Shown here one piece after another: positions 13,357 through 24,571 of a stretch of 64,000 nt of DNA. The notes under the pieces were generated by a model that saw nothing but the letters and a program-made list of their open reading frames with translations, did not search any database and was not told the origin of the DNA. Location of the stretch: the NCBI RefSeq assembly GCF_036711975.1, contig NC_091971.1, positions 10,857,501 to 10,921,500 of the forward strand, in the 5' to 3' direction. This DNA comes from Onthophagus taurus. Taxonomy: Eukaryota; Arthropoda; Insecta; Coleoptera; Scarabaeidae. Both the position numbers and the translations under genes were made by a program. Positions within the stretch are counted from its first letter, which is position 1. Each line of letters starts with the position of its first letter.

Positions 13357-14172
13357 ATGAAAATCGTGCTTTTTGCTTGCTGCATCATTTTAGGCATAAA
13401 CGCCTATGAATTCGACGATGCCCTTTATAGTAAGTTATCGCTTAAAGTATATCTTTATTTTCCATTTTTTTTGGTAACTAATTCCATTTTATTTTTACAG
13501 ATCAATACCTTGCAAAGGATTTCGAATCTCTGATTGATGATCAAGCATTAACTCACAGAATACGAAGACAATCTGAAGATCCGAGATGTCGTAAACCGCA
13601 AGGTCCACCTGTATGTTGCGGAAAAGAAGATTTTCTCTCAATTGACAACGATTTGCGCGATCTCAAAAAACAATGCTACAAAGAAGTTACTGGACAAGAA
13701 ACGTTCCATGGGAAACCATTCGATCCTTTCAATTGTGATGATGTCGAAAAACTTAAAAAAGATCTAATTGTAAGTTTTAAACCTTTAAACTATGAGTACT
13801 AAATTCATTTTCTTATATTTGTAGTGTGTTAAACAATGTGTGGGTAAAAAGAAGGGTTGCTTAGATGCGCAAGGAAATCTTGTGGAAGATGTTGCTAGGA
13901 AATTCATGACCGAACATACCACGATGGAATGGTTGAAACCAAAACTCAATGATATGATGACAAAATGCTTCGCAGAAGCTAAAAAGGCAACGGAAAATAT
14001 GAATAAATCTGTTGATGATGCCTGCAATCCGGCTCTTACCAAATTCGAGCACTGTATGTTTAGGGAAACTCAATTCGCTTGTCCAGCAGATCAAATTCAA
14101 GATCAAAGAACATGCGCAATCGTTCGGCAATTTGCTAAACACTCAACTTTTCTCCCAGTTGTTGGTCATTAA
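13357..14172 (+). CDS. OBP-A: Plus-C-type odorant-binding-like secreted protein
   Basis: Three exons: 13357-13429, 13501-13769, 13825-14172, GT-AG introns in phase 1 and phase 0; 229 residues. The signal peptide is about residues 1-16 (MKIVLFACCIILGINA). Next comes an acidic segment starting YEFDDALYN and ending in HRIRR, an R-x-R-R site for a furin-type protease. The cysteine domain follows: one Cys, a CC pair, KQCYKEV, FNCDD, CVKQC, then KCFAEA, ACNPA, HCMFR, ACPAD and TCAIV. The Pro after a late Cys and the CC pair fit Plus-C odorant-binding proteins, which bind small hydrophobic ligands outside cells. It has 13 cysteines, one more than most neighbours (GC-LDA). First of six tandem genes. 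OBP family membership is well supported; the ligand and tissue are unknown. Confidence 0.88.
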
Positions 14173-14202
14173 ATATTTTTAAAAATGTATCGAAAATTGT
14201 TT

Positions 14203-14208
14203 AATAAA
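14203..14208 (+). terminator. Polyadenylation signal of OBP-A
   Basis: AATAAA 31 bases after the stop codon. Confidence 0.75.
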
Positions 14209-14439
14209 ATATATATTTTTAAAAGGATTGGTGTATAGATGTTTTTCTCAAAAATTGTTAACAATTGTTGAAAGATTCAGTATCAGTAATCAAGCAATGA
14301 ATTAAAGGGGATAAAATAGGTGTTACTCCATCTATAGAGATATACACCTTTTTATAAGCCAGAAATAATAATAATTATTATGAAAATCCAATGAATAAAT
14401 ATGGAAAATGTTCTAAAATTCTTGAGACTGAAGAATGTC

Positions 14440-14965
14440 GCAATGTTTTAAGACTTGAAATCGGTCCACATTAATTTTGCATTACGGCGAACAAATAGCA
14501 ACCTAACTGTGTCTCTTGAAAGATGCTCCATTCCTCAATCAGCATCAACAAAATATGTTGATCTCCATTTTGATGGCAGTGGAAGCATCATGTTAGATAG
14601 AAAGCTAAGCAGAGTAGATTCGAAAGTAGGCAAAATACTGGTTAGTCGGTACATGATTCCAACTTGATTTGCAATTAAAGAGACTAGTTTATCAGTTCAT
14701 GATTAATCCTATCTGGACTTACGGGAATCAGATCTGGGATTGAAAAAAGTGATCTAATCAATTGATCATCTCAATACAAATTCTTTGACTGATTACCAAT
14801 GCTTATTGTAATATAACCAATTAAAAACTACATGATGATCAAATAGGTCTACGAAGTAATTCAAGAGTCCGAAGCGAAGCATGAAAAAAGACTGCTGCGA
14901 AATCCAACGTTGAAGCCACTTAGTTCCTGTGGCTCAGTTACCCAGGAACTCAAAAGATTGAGGTT
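14440..14965 (+). mobile_element. Degenerate jockey-like LINE fragment
   Basis: Frames with stops and shifts read FALRRTNSNLTV, SIPQSASTKYVDLHFD (about 14470-14570), NPIWTYGNQIWD (about 14705-14740) and TLKPLSSC (about 14905). Together they match the order of the region behind the reverse transcriptase core in jockey-type LINEs. The 5' part is missing. It lies between OBP-A and OBP-B. Confidence 0.7.
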
Positions 14966-15119
14966 ACAGGATATTATTAATTAAAAGATTGTTGTATAGC
15001 TGATGTATTATGAAAGAGAAGGTAGCCTGAATACAGCTTTCCGTTGTATAGGGGCGAAGAATGAAGGATTTACGTTTATGAAATCGATGCCGCTTTCGGT
15101 TGAGACACTGCAATAGTGG

Positions 15120-15680
15120 CGTACTGCAAGAGTGGTGTACTTTTCGTGTTTTCATGCGATGGCTGGGTACGGTGTTCTGGCCTGGGGGTCGGCTACTGGA
15201 TTAAAGAGGGTTTTCCGTTTGCAAAAGCGCTGTATTCGAGCGTTAGACGGCCTAACTGCCGTCGTAAGTTGTAAATCATCTTTTAAAAAACACAAGATAC
15301 TAACAGTGCCATCTAACTACATATTAACGTGTCTAAATTACGTTCATAATAACAAAAGCGAATTTAGAACAAACTCTCAATTACATTTCTACGACACATG
15401 TTATAAATCGTTTTTTGAATTGCCATCACATAGACTCAAATTAACGCAGCAACATGTCAAAGATCTAACTATTAAGAAGTTTCACATATATGTAAAAAGC
15501 CTATTACTCGTAAAATGTTTCTATAATATAGATGAATATTTAAATTGTAATGAATTGGACACATTTAATTAGTGCTAGTACTGTTTTTTGTGTTAGATGT
15601 AAACCTTTTTTGTAACACTAATTGTTTTTTGTTTTGACGTTTTTGCTCGACTTTGTATCAGCAGATAAATAAAAAATATG
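15120..15680 (+). mobile_element. Second LINE 3' fragment (jockey-like) with 3' UTR
   Basis: An uninterrupted frame of about 146 codons (15132-15572) reads AGYGVLAWGSA, VFRLQKRCIRALDGL, SCKSSFKKHKILTVPSNYIL, the usual end of the reverse-transcriptase polyprotein of jockey-like LINEs. It is followed by a T-rich 3' UTR with AATAAA near 15668. It starts abruptly, so it is 5'-truncated, as LINE insertions commonly are. It differs in sequence from the fragment just upstream, so it is a separate insertion. Confidence 0.75.
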
Positions 15681-17570
15681 GATATGAATGTGTGTTGCCT
15701 AAATTTGAATTGAAGCTTAACCCGGTAAAACTGAATATTTTCAGTTGATTAAGCTCGGTTATATCTTTGATCTCACATCTATATAAAATTGGACAATACA
15801 TATTATACTGTCTCGGCCGCAAACAACCCTCAACTTTATTGGGCGAAATCTTAGGCACTGAAATACGTGTTGCCTAACTGTGTATGCATTGCAGTGGGAT
15901 CAATTGTGGGGATTCTTCATGTTTCATTATACATCAAAAACGACTAATAGCATATTATATCTCGCCGAACGTTAGCTAGATAGTAAACATAATACAAATA
16001 TGACCACTCGAATGAGTTGGTAGAGTGTAGATTGCCTTAAAAAGTAAGTAAAACGTTTCATAATAAACATGTAATCGTATTGTTGAGTTCTATCTAACAC
16101 TGAGTTGATTTTTGGTTGCAAATTTGCCCACATGCTAAATAATGGTGTGTTATTAATGGAATCTCTGGCAACTACAACACATTTTTAAATATTGAAGGCT
16201 GTGTATCGAAGGATACGTCCAAATTAGTGTTAGTATACCGGTTAATCTAATATTGGGAGTAAGCATCGGTTTGAAATAGAGCCCTGTTATGGTGGTACGA
16301 AAGCCTTGTTTACTGACGAGGGTATTGCAACGATTCAAACTAGACGGGCATCGTGATATTTGATGTTTACACAACTTCGTCTGTGGGTAATAATGTTCCC
16401 ATTGTTTCAACGAGATCCACCACTCAACCAATTATGAAAAAAACGGCTAGTTGAGTTCTGGGATTACTGACTGCAAACATTCATTGAGATGTTTCATCAT
16501 AAACATCCATAATAGGTCAATAAAAAGATTAAGCGTACTGCGACGTTTCAATTATAAGTGAGCTCGACGATTATTTCTTCCGCCCATTAAAAATTAAATA
16601 AAATCACAAATTGTTTTTTCCAGAAATGAGCAAATCACATTACAACCAAATACATTCATTAAATCGATGCGTTTCATAATCGATAACTCAACACAAAGAG
16701 TTTTCGTCAATTACATAAAGAGCAATTTTTGTTACAATTTATGAAACTGCCATTATTTTCGGTCACTGTATATTTATGGATTTTATTACTATTCTAATGA
16801 GAATGATTAATTGATGATGCATTAGCGGAATAATTCTTCATTGTTTTAACATTTATCACAATGCTACTGGAAATTTCCAATATCATTGCATAAATCAGTA
16901 TTTCAAATACAGTTGTAGGTAAATATTCATGAACGAGTTCACACAATCAGTTTCTAAACAAAGGCGCGCACTCACACCTTCAAATCAAACCATTACATAA
17001 AGATTTATAAAAAGAAAGAACAAAATAAAAACTAGAAATAAACTCGACAAAAGAAAGAAAGTTTTGTTTAATAGAAACAAGACTGATTCATCTTGATTAA
17101 ACAATAAGTAAATATTTTTAACAATATAACCACACGTTTCGTTGTTAACACGAAATACATTAATCATAGGTGTAGTTCCCCTTAACGTTTTGTTATGCTG
17201 TACTAATGATATTTAGACATCACAAACATTAAAACTCAAACAAAGACAATTCAAAGAAATAATTTTGTTATTGAAAAACACATATTTAATTATCTAGAAA
17301 ATGAAACGCACTTCCCTTTATTATATTTGATTGTTTATTTTGGTTATTAAAACGCTATTATATAGATCAAAGCTAATTACAGATGATGACCAACGAAGGT
17401 CAAAGCGATTTTTTACAATTGCCACCGCAAAGATAAATCTTGAACATCTTATGTAACCAAAAACCGATTAAAATCATATCAATTTTAACGATTTAACACC
17501 AACTCTAAAAAAAAGTAACCAGAACATAGCGTGCTACCTCCCATTAAAAAAACTGTGGAGACAAGGAATG
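15681..17570. other. No gene recognised
   Basis: AT-rich. Frames on the minus strand at 15658-15858 and 16153-16431 have no recognisable family and no gene context. Confidence 0.45.
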
Positions 17571-17577
17571 CAGCGGA

Positions 17578-17614
17578 TATAAATAGAGAAGTCTTCGCGA
17601 AACCGGTCGTCAGT
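17578..17614 (+). promoter_or_regulatory. Core promoter of OBP-B
   Basis: TATAAATA at 17578-17585 and TCAGT at 17610-17614, with the same 34-base spacing and the same AGAAGTCTTCG between as OBP-A, so the promoter was duplicated with the gene. Confidence 0.8.
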
Positions 17615-17635
17615 AACAAGAACAACTTTGTGAGG

Positions 17636-18456
17636 ATGAAAACTTTACTTCTTGTTTCTTATATCATTTTGGCTGTAAATGCCTATCAATTTGATGATGC
17701 GATTTACAGTAAGTTATTTTATTTTAAAACAATCTTATTTCTTATCTTTTTCTTTTTGTTTAGATCAATACCTTTCAAAAGATTTTGAATCTTTGGCTGA
17801 TGATGAAGAAATAACAATTTTAAATCACCGAGCACGCAGAGAAACCGAAGACCCGAAATGTCATCATAAACATCATCATCACCATCACTTATGTTGTGGG
17901 GCTGAAGACCTTGAAGCTCTTCATAACGAATTACGTGATATCAAAAAAGAATGTTTCAAAGAAGTTACTGGGAAAGAAACGTTCCATGGTAAACCATTCG
18001 ATCCTTTTAATTGCGATGATATTGAACAACGCAAAAAAGAAATGATTGTAAGTTAATTGTTATTTTAATAACGATTCTTTTTATTAATTAATTTATTAAT
18101 TTTTGTAGTGTGTTAAACAATGCGTTGGTAAAAAGAAGAACGCCGTTGATGAAGAGGGAAATCTTAAGGAAGATGTTATTAAAAAATATGTTACGGAGCA
18201 TACTTCAATGGAATGGTTAAAACCGAAACTCGATGATATGTTAACTAAATGTTTTGCAGAAGCTAAAGAAGCTGGAGAAAAAACGGATAAATCTGATAAA
18301 AATGCTTGTAATCCAGCCCACATCAAATTCCAACACTGTATGTTTAGAGAAACTCAACTCGCTTGTCCAGAAGATAAAATTGAGGATCCAAAAACTTGCG
18401 AAATTGTTCGGCAATTTGCTAAACATTCAAGTTTCTTCCCACATCCTCCACATTAA
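17636..18456 (+). CDS. OBP-B: Plus-C-type odorant-binding-like protein with His-rich insert
   Basis: Exons 17636-17708, 17764-18047, 18109-18456; 234 residues. The signal peptide is about residues 1-16 (MKTLLLVSYIILAVNA), followed by YQFDDAIYN, an acidic stretch and the basic site HRARR, then the cysteine domain with 12 Cys. It is closest to OBP-A in exon layout and sequence (for example TFHGKPFDPFNCDD is shared). Unusual: between the first Cys and the CC pair it carries HHKHHHHHH (about 17862-17888), absent from the others; such a tract could bind metal ions or respond to pH. It lacks the third intron present in OBP-C, -D and -F. Secreted ligand carrier by family; the ligand is unknown. Confidence 0.88.
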
Positions 18457-18521
18457 ATGTTTTAATTAAAAAAAAAGTTGCTGCTTAATGTTTGATAAAT
18501 ACGTATGTTTTTAATGCTGCT

Positions 18522-18527
18522 AATAAA
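18522..18527 (+). terminator. Polyadenylation signal of OBP-B
   Basis: AATAAA 66 bases after the stop. Confidence 0.7.
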
Positions 18528-18772
18528 AGTATTGTAACTTCACACGCACTTGGGTTTTTTATTCAATATCATTTATTTAAATTTGTTTATTGTGTGCGAC
18601 ATCCGTAAATTACAGAAAAATAAATTATATACCTAAATAATATTGTGATAGAAATACAAGGTTAAAATAATTTTCAAATTCTATTATACAATTAAATCTA
18701 TTGTGATTTAAAACTTATTAAATACGTCGACACAACCATTTTTCATAACAAAAATTAAAAATACACCTCGCG

Positions 18773-21700
18773 ATGGTTATGTTAATAATAGTTTTGAGTG
18801 TATTTCATACTATATTTGCTTATAATTTCAACGATGCTCTTTACAGTAAGTTTCGTATTCTTATTAAAAACATAATTGTATCGATTTTATTTAAAAAATT
18901 AATAACAGATCAGATTCTTGCCGAAGATTTCGAAACATTTTCTGAAGATTTAATTCATTTAGAAAGAATTAGGAGAGATGTTAAAAATATGAGTTGCTAC
19001 AGACCATCAAAACTTCCATATGCTTGTTGTGGTGGAAAAGAATTCCAAGAAAAACGAAAGGAATTTGTACCAATTGAAAGAAAATGTTATCAAGAAGTAA
19101 TGACAGGGAGGAAGAATGGTACATTTGATCCATTCAGTTGTGAGGATCTTCAAAAACGAAAAAATGATATTGTTTGTGTTAAACAATGTGTGGCACAACA
19201 AACAGGATGGGTATATATATTTTTCTTGTATTATGTATTATATATAATATATAGACACATAGGTCCGATAACCCATACAAATCATATTATAAAGCTGGGT
19301 TGGAAATCTTTATTATTATTGCTGCCGGGATGAGAGGAGCGGCCCCTCTCGTTACCCCGACCTATAAGATCTATTGTAACAAAGGTTGAACTCCAAAGGT
19401 TTAGGGTAAATGTAGGTCCTTAATAAACCTTAGTATTGCTCTGAGGTCTTGAACCTACCTGTCGGTAGGTGTCAAGAGAGTTTTACCGAAAATATTGTGT
19501 CTTAGACGGCCTCTGGTAACGCAATTGCACAGTATATGTTCAGCTGTTTCTGACTCATCGTTGCTAAGTAGACAAGTTTGATCCTCAGCTTGTCCAATGT
19601 GGAAGAGGTGGCATTTTAGGGGCGAATGGAGTAACCTGAGAGCGTTCTTAGATTTCCTCTGCTGAGGCATAAAACCTCTTTGGTTTTGTTTTGCGACGGA
19701 GTTATCAACTCTTGGCTTGTCTGTGACCTGGAAGTTCTTTCCAGCGTAAGGCTACCTTTGAGACCTTTGTTTTAAGTGGCTTTTTTGTAGTCCACAGCCA
19801 GGTTGGGATCCAATGAAGGGTGTGTTCGCTGCTTCTTTGGCCCGCTTGTCCGCCTTCTCATTGCCTTCAATGTTGCTGTGACCTGGAAGCCACCATAGGG
19901 TAACATCATTGCCCCTAGCGAGTTCTCTCAGGTTGCTGGTACAGTCTCTGATCAGTGCGGAGTCACACGTGTAGGCCTCAATTGCCTTTAAAGCGGCCCG
20001 ACTGTCTGTGAAAATGTTGATGTATGCACCTTTCTGTCCATTCTGTAGGTTCAAAGCGGTACAGAATTTTATAGCAATAACTTCTGCTTGGAAAACTGTT
20101 ATGTCCGAGCTGAGTGACAGTTTAATGCTGCTGTTCGGTCCATTGATGCCCATACCTACTCCGGATCTAACTGTCTTTGAAGCATGGGTGTACCACGCTC
20201 GGGCTCCTCTTTTTAGACCCTTCGCCCAATCATCCCTGCTTCTAAATATGACCTTATACTGCTGATTGAAACTGTATTCTGTCGGTATAAGGTCCGTTTT
20301 AATTTCAATCAGGTGATTAGACATAGGTCCTTGACGATTTCGAGGTGTCCTGTGAGGTTGCCCTGCATCAACTTGAGTGAACAAACTATTTTCAGTGATA
20401 AGGCACTTGAAGCCTCCTTTTGTATATATAAATGAAGCGGTGTGAGACTGAGTAGGGCTTCTAAAGCAGCCGTCGGACAGGATTTCATTGCACCAGTTAT
20501 GTTAAAACATGCTAACCGCTGGATTTGTGCCAGTTGTTGTTGTGCTGTCTTATGTTTTGTTTTTAGCCACCAAACCAATGAGGCGTAGGCGATCATGAGT
20601 CTGATTATTGCTACGTTGGCCCAATGAGCCATTCGTGGTTTGAGACCCCAGTTCCTTCCTAGGAGCCTGCGGCAGATCTGGTTTGCCATGATGGCCTTTT
20701 TCCTCACCTTATCTAAATGTCAGTTCCATGTTAGTTTACTGTCTAGTATTACCCTTAGGTATTTAACTACTGTTTTGAGGTTGATAGTTCTGCTTTCAAT
20801 GGAGGGTGCTTTTATTTGTAGCTTCCTTCTCCGAGTGAAAGGGACTATTTCGATTTTATTTGGATTGATGCTGAGCCCATTGCTTCTACACCAAGTACTG
20901 GTGAGTAGTAGGGCTTTCTGCATTAGTTGAGTTATGATCGTATCATATTTACCTCGGATTGTGATTACCAGGTCATCAGCATATCCCTGAATCTTGAATC
21001 CGTTTTTTGTGAAAGTGCTAGTCAAAGCATGGGGAGCAGTAATTGTTGATTTTGCTTTTTGGTAAACATGTTTGCTAGGGTGGAGTGGATTAGTGATACT
21101 TTGGAAACCTTTCTTGAACCTGAAAGCATTGTTTCTGTTATGGAGTACTTGACCATACAATCAAAAAAGTTTTTTTGATATACCGATTGTGTTGGGAGCA
21201 ATTCAATCAGTTGCGGTGTTAATATGAGATTTGTTCTATAACACTTATCATCAAATTTATAATTAAATCGTTATTTTCTTAATTGATTAATCAGTAACAC
21301 TAAACTTAATAACAATAAACATTAAAACTTTCTTCCTAATAAAAAGAGGAAACTTCAGCTTTATTATAATAATCACAGTAATCAGCACATGAAATTGCCT
21401 CCTAAACACCTCGTTCGTGTTCATAAACGTATTCACACTTGCTTATTATAACTTTTCTAACAGCTAACACCCACGAAACTTATCGTGTCAAAAGTTTTTA
21501 AAGTTTCTTTCCTGCAACTGTCACATATTTTAGACAAATCTAAATGCAACTCATTTAAATCATTAAAAAAGTTTAATTAGTACATGATTCATGTTGCTGT
21601 CCCTCTTTACTCATTCAGTTTAGGTCTTACTTATAAGATAATATTTGTGATAAGGTTTTCATCGATTTTTTGATATTACATAAACAAACACGATTATAAA

Positions 21701-22032
21701 TAACATACATTTTTTTTCAGGTTGATTCAAAAGGTGATTTAAATGAAACCAATGTAAAAAAGTTTGTAACAGAACAAAACAACTTAGAATGGTTAAATCC
21801 AAAATTGGATGATTTAATAACGAAATGTTTACGTGAATCAACGGAAATAATTAAAACCACTGAAAGTCCAATTAAAAATTCTCCTTGCAAATCGACCGCA
21901 TTAAATTTTTCGCATTGTATGTTCAGAGAAACACAGGCTGCTTGTCCAAGTGATCTAATTGAAAATCCCGAGAAATGTACCAAATTTTTGAATGCTTTAA
22001 AAACTAACTCTTCGTATTATAAAATATTTTAG
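18773..22032 (+). CDS. OBP-C: odorant-binding-like protein split by a LINE-bearing intron
   Basis: Exons 18773-18845, 18909-19210, 21721-22032; 228 residues, all phases consistent. The signal peptide is about residues 1-16 (MVMLIIVLSVFHTIFA), then YNFNDALYN, basic site ERIRR, and 12 Cys (SCYRP, ACC, KCYQE, FSCED, CVKQC, KCLRE, PCKST, HCMFR, ACPSD, KCTKF). I chose 18773 rather than the Met two codons later because it gives the same 73-base first exon as OBP-A and OBP-B. The second intron of the family is absent here: KNDIVCVKQC is continuous in one exon. The last intron (19211-21720, phase 0, at the position also used in OBP-D and OBP-F) is 2.5 kb because it contains an antisense LINE. All exons are open, so the gene may still work if the long intron is spliced. 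Confidence 0.8.
19311..21165 (-). mobile_element. 5'-truncated I-clade-like LINE inside the OBP-C intron
   Basis: Read on the minus strand: reverse transcriptase end with IQGYADDLVITIRG (about 20965-21000), a C-terminal RT part (20309-20707), an RNase H domain (19752-20384; FQAEVIAIKFC, FTDSRAALKAIE, WLPGHSNIEGNEKAD) and a Cys/His knuckle CLLSNDESETAEHILCNC (about 19500-19570). The end carries CGGCAGCAA followed by TAA repeats. An RNase H domain with a (TAA)n tail fits the I clade. Frameshifts separate the blocks and one RNase H catalytic Asp appears as His (WYTHASK), so this copy is dead. Confidence 0.8.
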
Positions 22033-22062
22033 GTTGCTTAATTTTAAAACTGTATTGATCAT

Positions 22063-22068
22063 AATAAA
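22063..22068 (+). terminator. Polyadenylation signal of OBP-C
   Basis: AATAAA 31 bases after the stop codon. Confidence 0.7.
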
Positions 22069-22178
22069 AAATATTACCTACATATTAAAGAATGTTATCA
22101 ATTACGCATTTTTTCTTTGTTAATCCTTAAGTTATTAATCAACAGAAATTCTTAAAACATTTATTCATTCTGGGCAAG

Positions 22179-22187
22179 TATAAAAAG
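22179..22187 (+). promoter_or_regulatory. TATA box of OBP-D
   Basis: TATAAAAAG 56 bases before the OBP-D start codon. No TCAGT initiator as clear as in OBP-A, OBP-B and OBP-E. Confidence 0.6.
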
Positions 22188-22234
22188 GAAATGATTCAAT
22201 TAAAATTTAACAAAATTTTGGTAAATATCCAAGG

Positions 22235-22987
22235 ATGAAGTTGTTTCAATTAATAATTTTTGTTATGTTTAGTTGGTTGATTTTATCTTCGAAAATACGT
22301 AGAAGTGAGTAAAAACAATTTCCAGATATTCCTTAATACAATAATATTTTAGATCATGGTATTAAAAGAATTTCAAATGGTACTAAATCAATTCGCAATA
22401 AACGTGATATAACTTGTATTGATGTTCATTCTTGTTGTTCCGTCGACTTAGAGAATAGAACATCATTGGATGTTATTACTAATCAATGTATGAATGAGAT
22501 AATTTTGGGGAAAACAAAGGCAAAATAAAAAATTTAATATTTCTAATTATTGTATTAATAATTTACTTTTTTAGTGTTTTATGGATTGTGTTGCAGAAAA
22601 ATTAGAATTTGTATGTGCTAAAATGTATTGGTTATGTAACAATATTAATTTTATTATTTTTAGTATTCCCCAAAAGGAAATATTATTCTTACGAATTTAG
22701 AAAATTACATGTACGAGAAAATAAGGATTCAGTATTCATGGGTTAAAGAGGAGATGCGGTCAAAAATTATCAATAAATGTTTAGACACAACAAAACTTTA
22801 CTCCGAATTAGTCGAATCAACAAAAACGGGGTGTAACAATCTTTTAACTCCGCTAGGAGCTTGTGTTTTTAGGGAATCTCAACTCGATTGCCAAGATATT
22901 TTTGTTAAGGATCTAAGCTCTTGCATTCAACTCTTAAGTTACATGTCAACCCATAAAAGATTACCTCCCATAAATAAACGGTGTTGA
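22235..22987 (+). CDS. OBP-D: divergent odorant-binding-like protein with a probable GC-AG intron
   Basis: Proposed exons 22235-22304, 22353-22519, 22575-22610, 22664-22987; 198 residues. No GT donor keeps the frame at the second intron; the frame would otherwise hit TAA at 22526. An AG|GCAA site at 22520 (GC-AG intron) restores phase 0 exactly into CFMDCVAEK, so I infer a GC donor. The alternative is a pseudogene. The signal peptide is weaker (MKLFQLIIFVMFSWLILSS); the YxFxD segment of the other copies is missing but the basic site IRNKR remains. The Cys of the family's FNC motif is lost while an extra Cys ends the protein (NKRC), keeping 12. The domain otherwise shows SCC, QCMNE, KCLDT, CVFRESQLDC and SCIQL. 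The most diverged member of the cluster. Confidence 0.7.
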
Positions 22988-23367
22988 ATTAAAAAATGTA
23001 ATTAATTATTGATGCAAATATAGCATTTGAGAAGCATATTTTTTTAAATTTTATTCTCTTTCGTATTACCTTTTACCTGGGTTGTTACATCATTAAGTTC
23101 GAGTTCGTACAGAAAATTAATCACGCAAAAACGTAACTGTAGCATCATAATAAAAAATTTGAGAATCCATCATTGTCTCTCTGCAAAATCTCCGTAACGA
23201 AAAAATGGCAAGCAAAAATCCGTGATGATGAATAGACATGCCAATCATTTTCTCTACATGGGAACAAGCCCGTTAAGTTGAACTCCTAACGCTCTTTCAA
23301 TGTCATACCTTTTGACGAAGAGATAATTACATCGCGTTTTTTGGTCCTCGCAAAAAATTCACAACAG

Positions 23368-23403
23368 TATATAAACTCCACCACAAATCTCCAAGAAGTC
23401 AGT
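23368..23403 (+). promoter_or_regulatory. Core promoter of OBP-E
   Basis: TATATAAA at 23368-23375 and TCAGT at 23399-23403, 33 bases apart, 37 bases before the start codon. Confidence 0.75.
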
Positions 23404-23439
23404 GTACTCAACTTAAAAGTATCAGAAGTAACATTTAAG

Positions 23440-24230
23440 ATGGGACTCTTTAATATTTTCGCTTTTATTTTCGTTATTGCAACAACCCAAGCTTATAATT
23501 TTGAGGACTCTATTTACAGTAAGTTCTTTTATATTCAAATTCTTTTTATATAATAATAATATATAATATTTTAGATCACATTCTCATAAACGAATTGGAT
23601 CAACTCCAATGGGATAGCAACAAATTGTTCGACCCAAGAAGTAAACGCGAAACAGATTCTAAATGCAAAAGCGATTTATTTAGGAGTTGTTGCGAAGAAG
23701 ATTATTTTAGAGAGCTTTACGAAGAAGATAAAGCTTACAAAAAAGAATGTTATAGAGAATTAAAAGGTAAAGATTTAGAAGATTCTTTAATCGATTTATT
23801 AAAATGCAACAAAAATGAAGAAATTAAGAACGATATTGGAGTAAGTAATTTCATTCTAACTTAATTATATTAATAATGAGTTAATTTTAATTAGTGTCTA
23901 GCCGAATGCGTAGCTAGAAAGAGGGGATTAATCGATGATGAAGGGAATCTTAAAGAAGCTGAAGCCAAGAAAAGTTTTGAAGAAAAATGTGCTAAAATCG
24001 AATGGTTCGCTCCAAAGGCAAATGAGATTTTCGCGAAATGCTACTCTGCATCCGTTGAAGCAGGAAAAGCTTCAAGAGAAAAGGGTCAATGTAATCTGGC
24101 TTCCATCAAATACGGACACTGCCTTTGGAAATCAATTCAAGCCTCATGTCCAGCTGATCGCGTCACAGACGAAGCTAAGTGCAAGAAAATTAGGGAAAAT
24201 ATTGATTCGTTAGAGGAATTTACATCGTAA
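23440..24230 (+). CDS. OBP-E: Plus-C-type odorant-binding-like protein
   Basis: Exons 23440-23518, 23575-23840, 23895-24230; 226 residues, intron phases 1 and 0. The signal peptide is about residues 1-18 (MGLFNIFAFIFVIATTQA), then YNFEDSIYN, an acidic segment containing DQLQWDSNK, basic site PRSKR, and the Cys domain: SKCK, SCCEED, ECYRELKGK, LKCNKN, CLAEC, KCYSAS, QCNLAS, HCLWK, SCPAD, KCKKI. An extra Cys (EEKCAKIEW) makes 13. LQWD and the HC-[IL]-W-K motif are shared with OBP-F, so these two form a subgroup apart from OBP-A, -B and -C (HCMFR). The third intron is absent. Short intergenic distances on both sides indicate recent tandem duplication. Confidence 0.87.
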
Positions 24231-24286
24231 AGAGGCGCTTTATCTCAAATTTTCTAGTTATTTTCTATTTAACATATTTAAAACTC

Positions 24287-24292
24287 AATAAA
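24287..24292 (+). terminator. Polyadenylation signal of OBP-E
   Basis: AATAAA 57 bases after the stop codon. Confidence 0.65.
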
Positions 24293-24571
24293 CTACTTAA
24301 AAACTTACAAACCTTAATTTTATTCTTAATAAGATTTAAATTACTTACGTTAACTTTAAAAACAAATGATCTAAAACTAAATACCTACTTTCTTAAAATC
24401 AATATTTAAACTTAAATAATAGCAACGTTAAGAAGAATAACGTTAATTGAAGATATTTATTTAACCGTTACTTATCGTTACCGATGCTTGACCCAGCAAA
24501 AGCGACCACTTAAATAACTGCGCAGTTCCAAATTGGTCAGTTTAACGAAGATCTTCAACGAGATCACGAAG

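Noticed and set aside
13785-14142. Minus-strand frames opposite OBP-A exon 3, and the same opposite OBP-B
   Set aside because: Similar to each other only because the sense exons are paralogous; no promoter or splice logic on that strand.
17860-17892. His-rich tract of OBP-B as a sequencing or cloning tag
   Set aside because: It is in frame inside a genomic exon with mixed CAT/CAC codons and a Lys interruption, flanked by conserved family sequence.
20008-20265. Plus-strand frames within the LINE of the OBP-C intron
   Set aside because: Antisense shadows of the RNase H domain.
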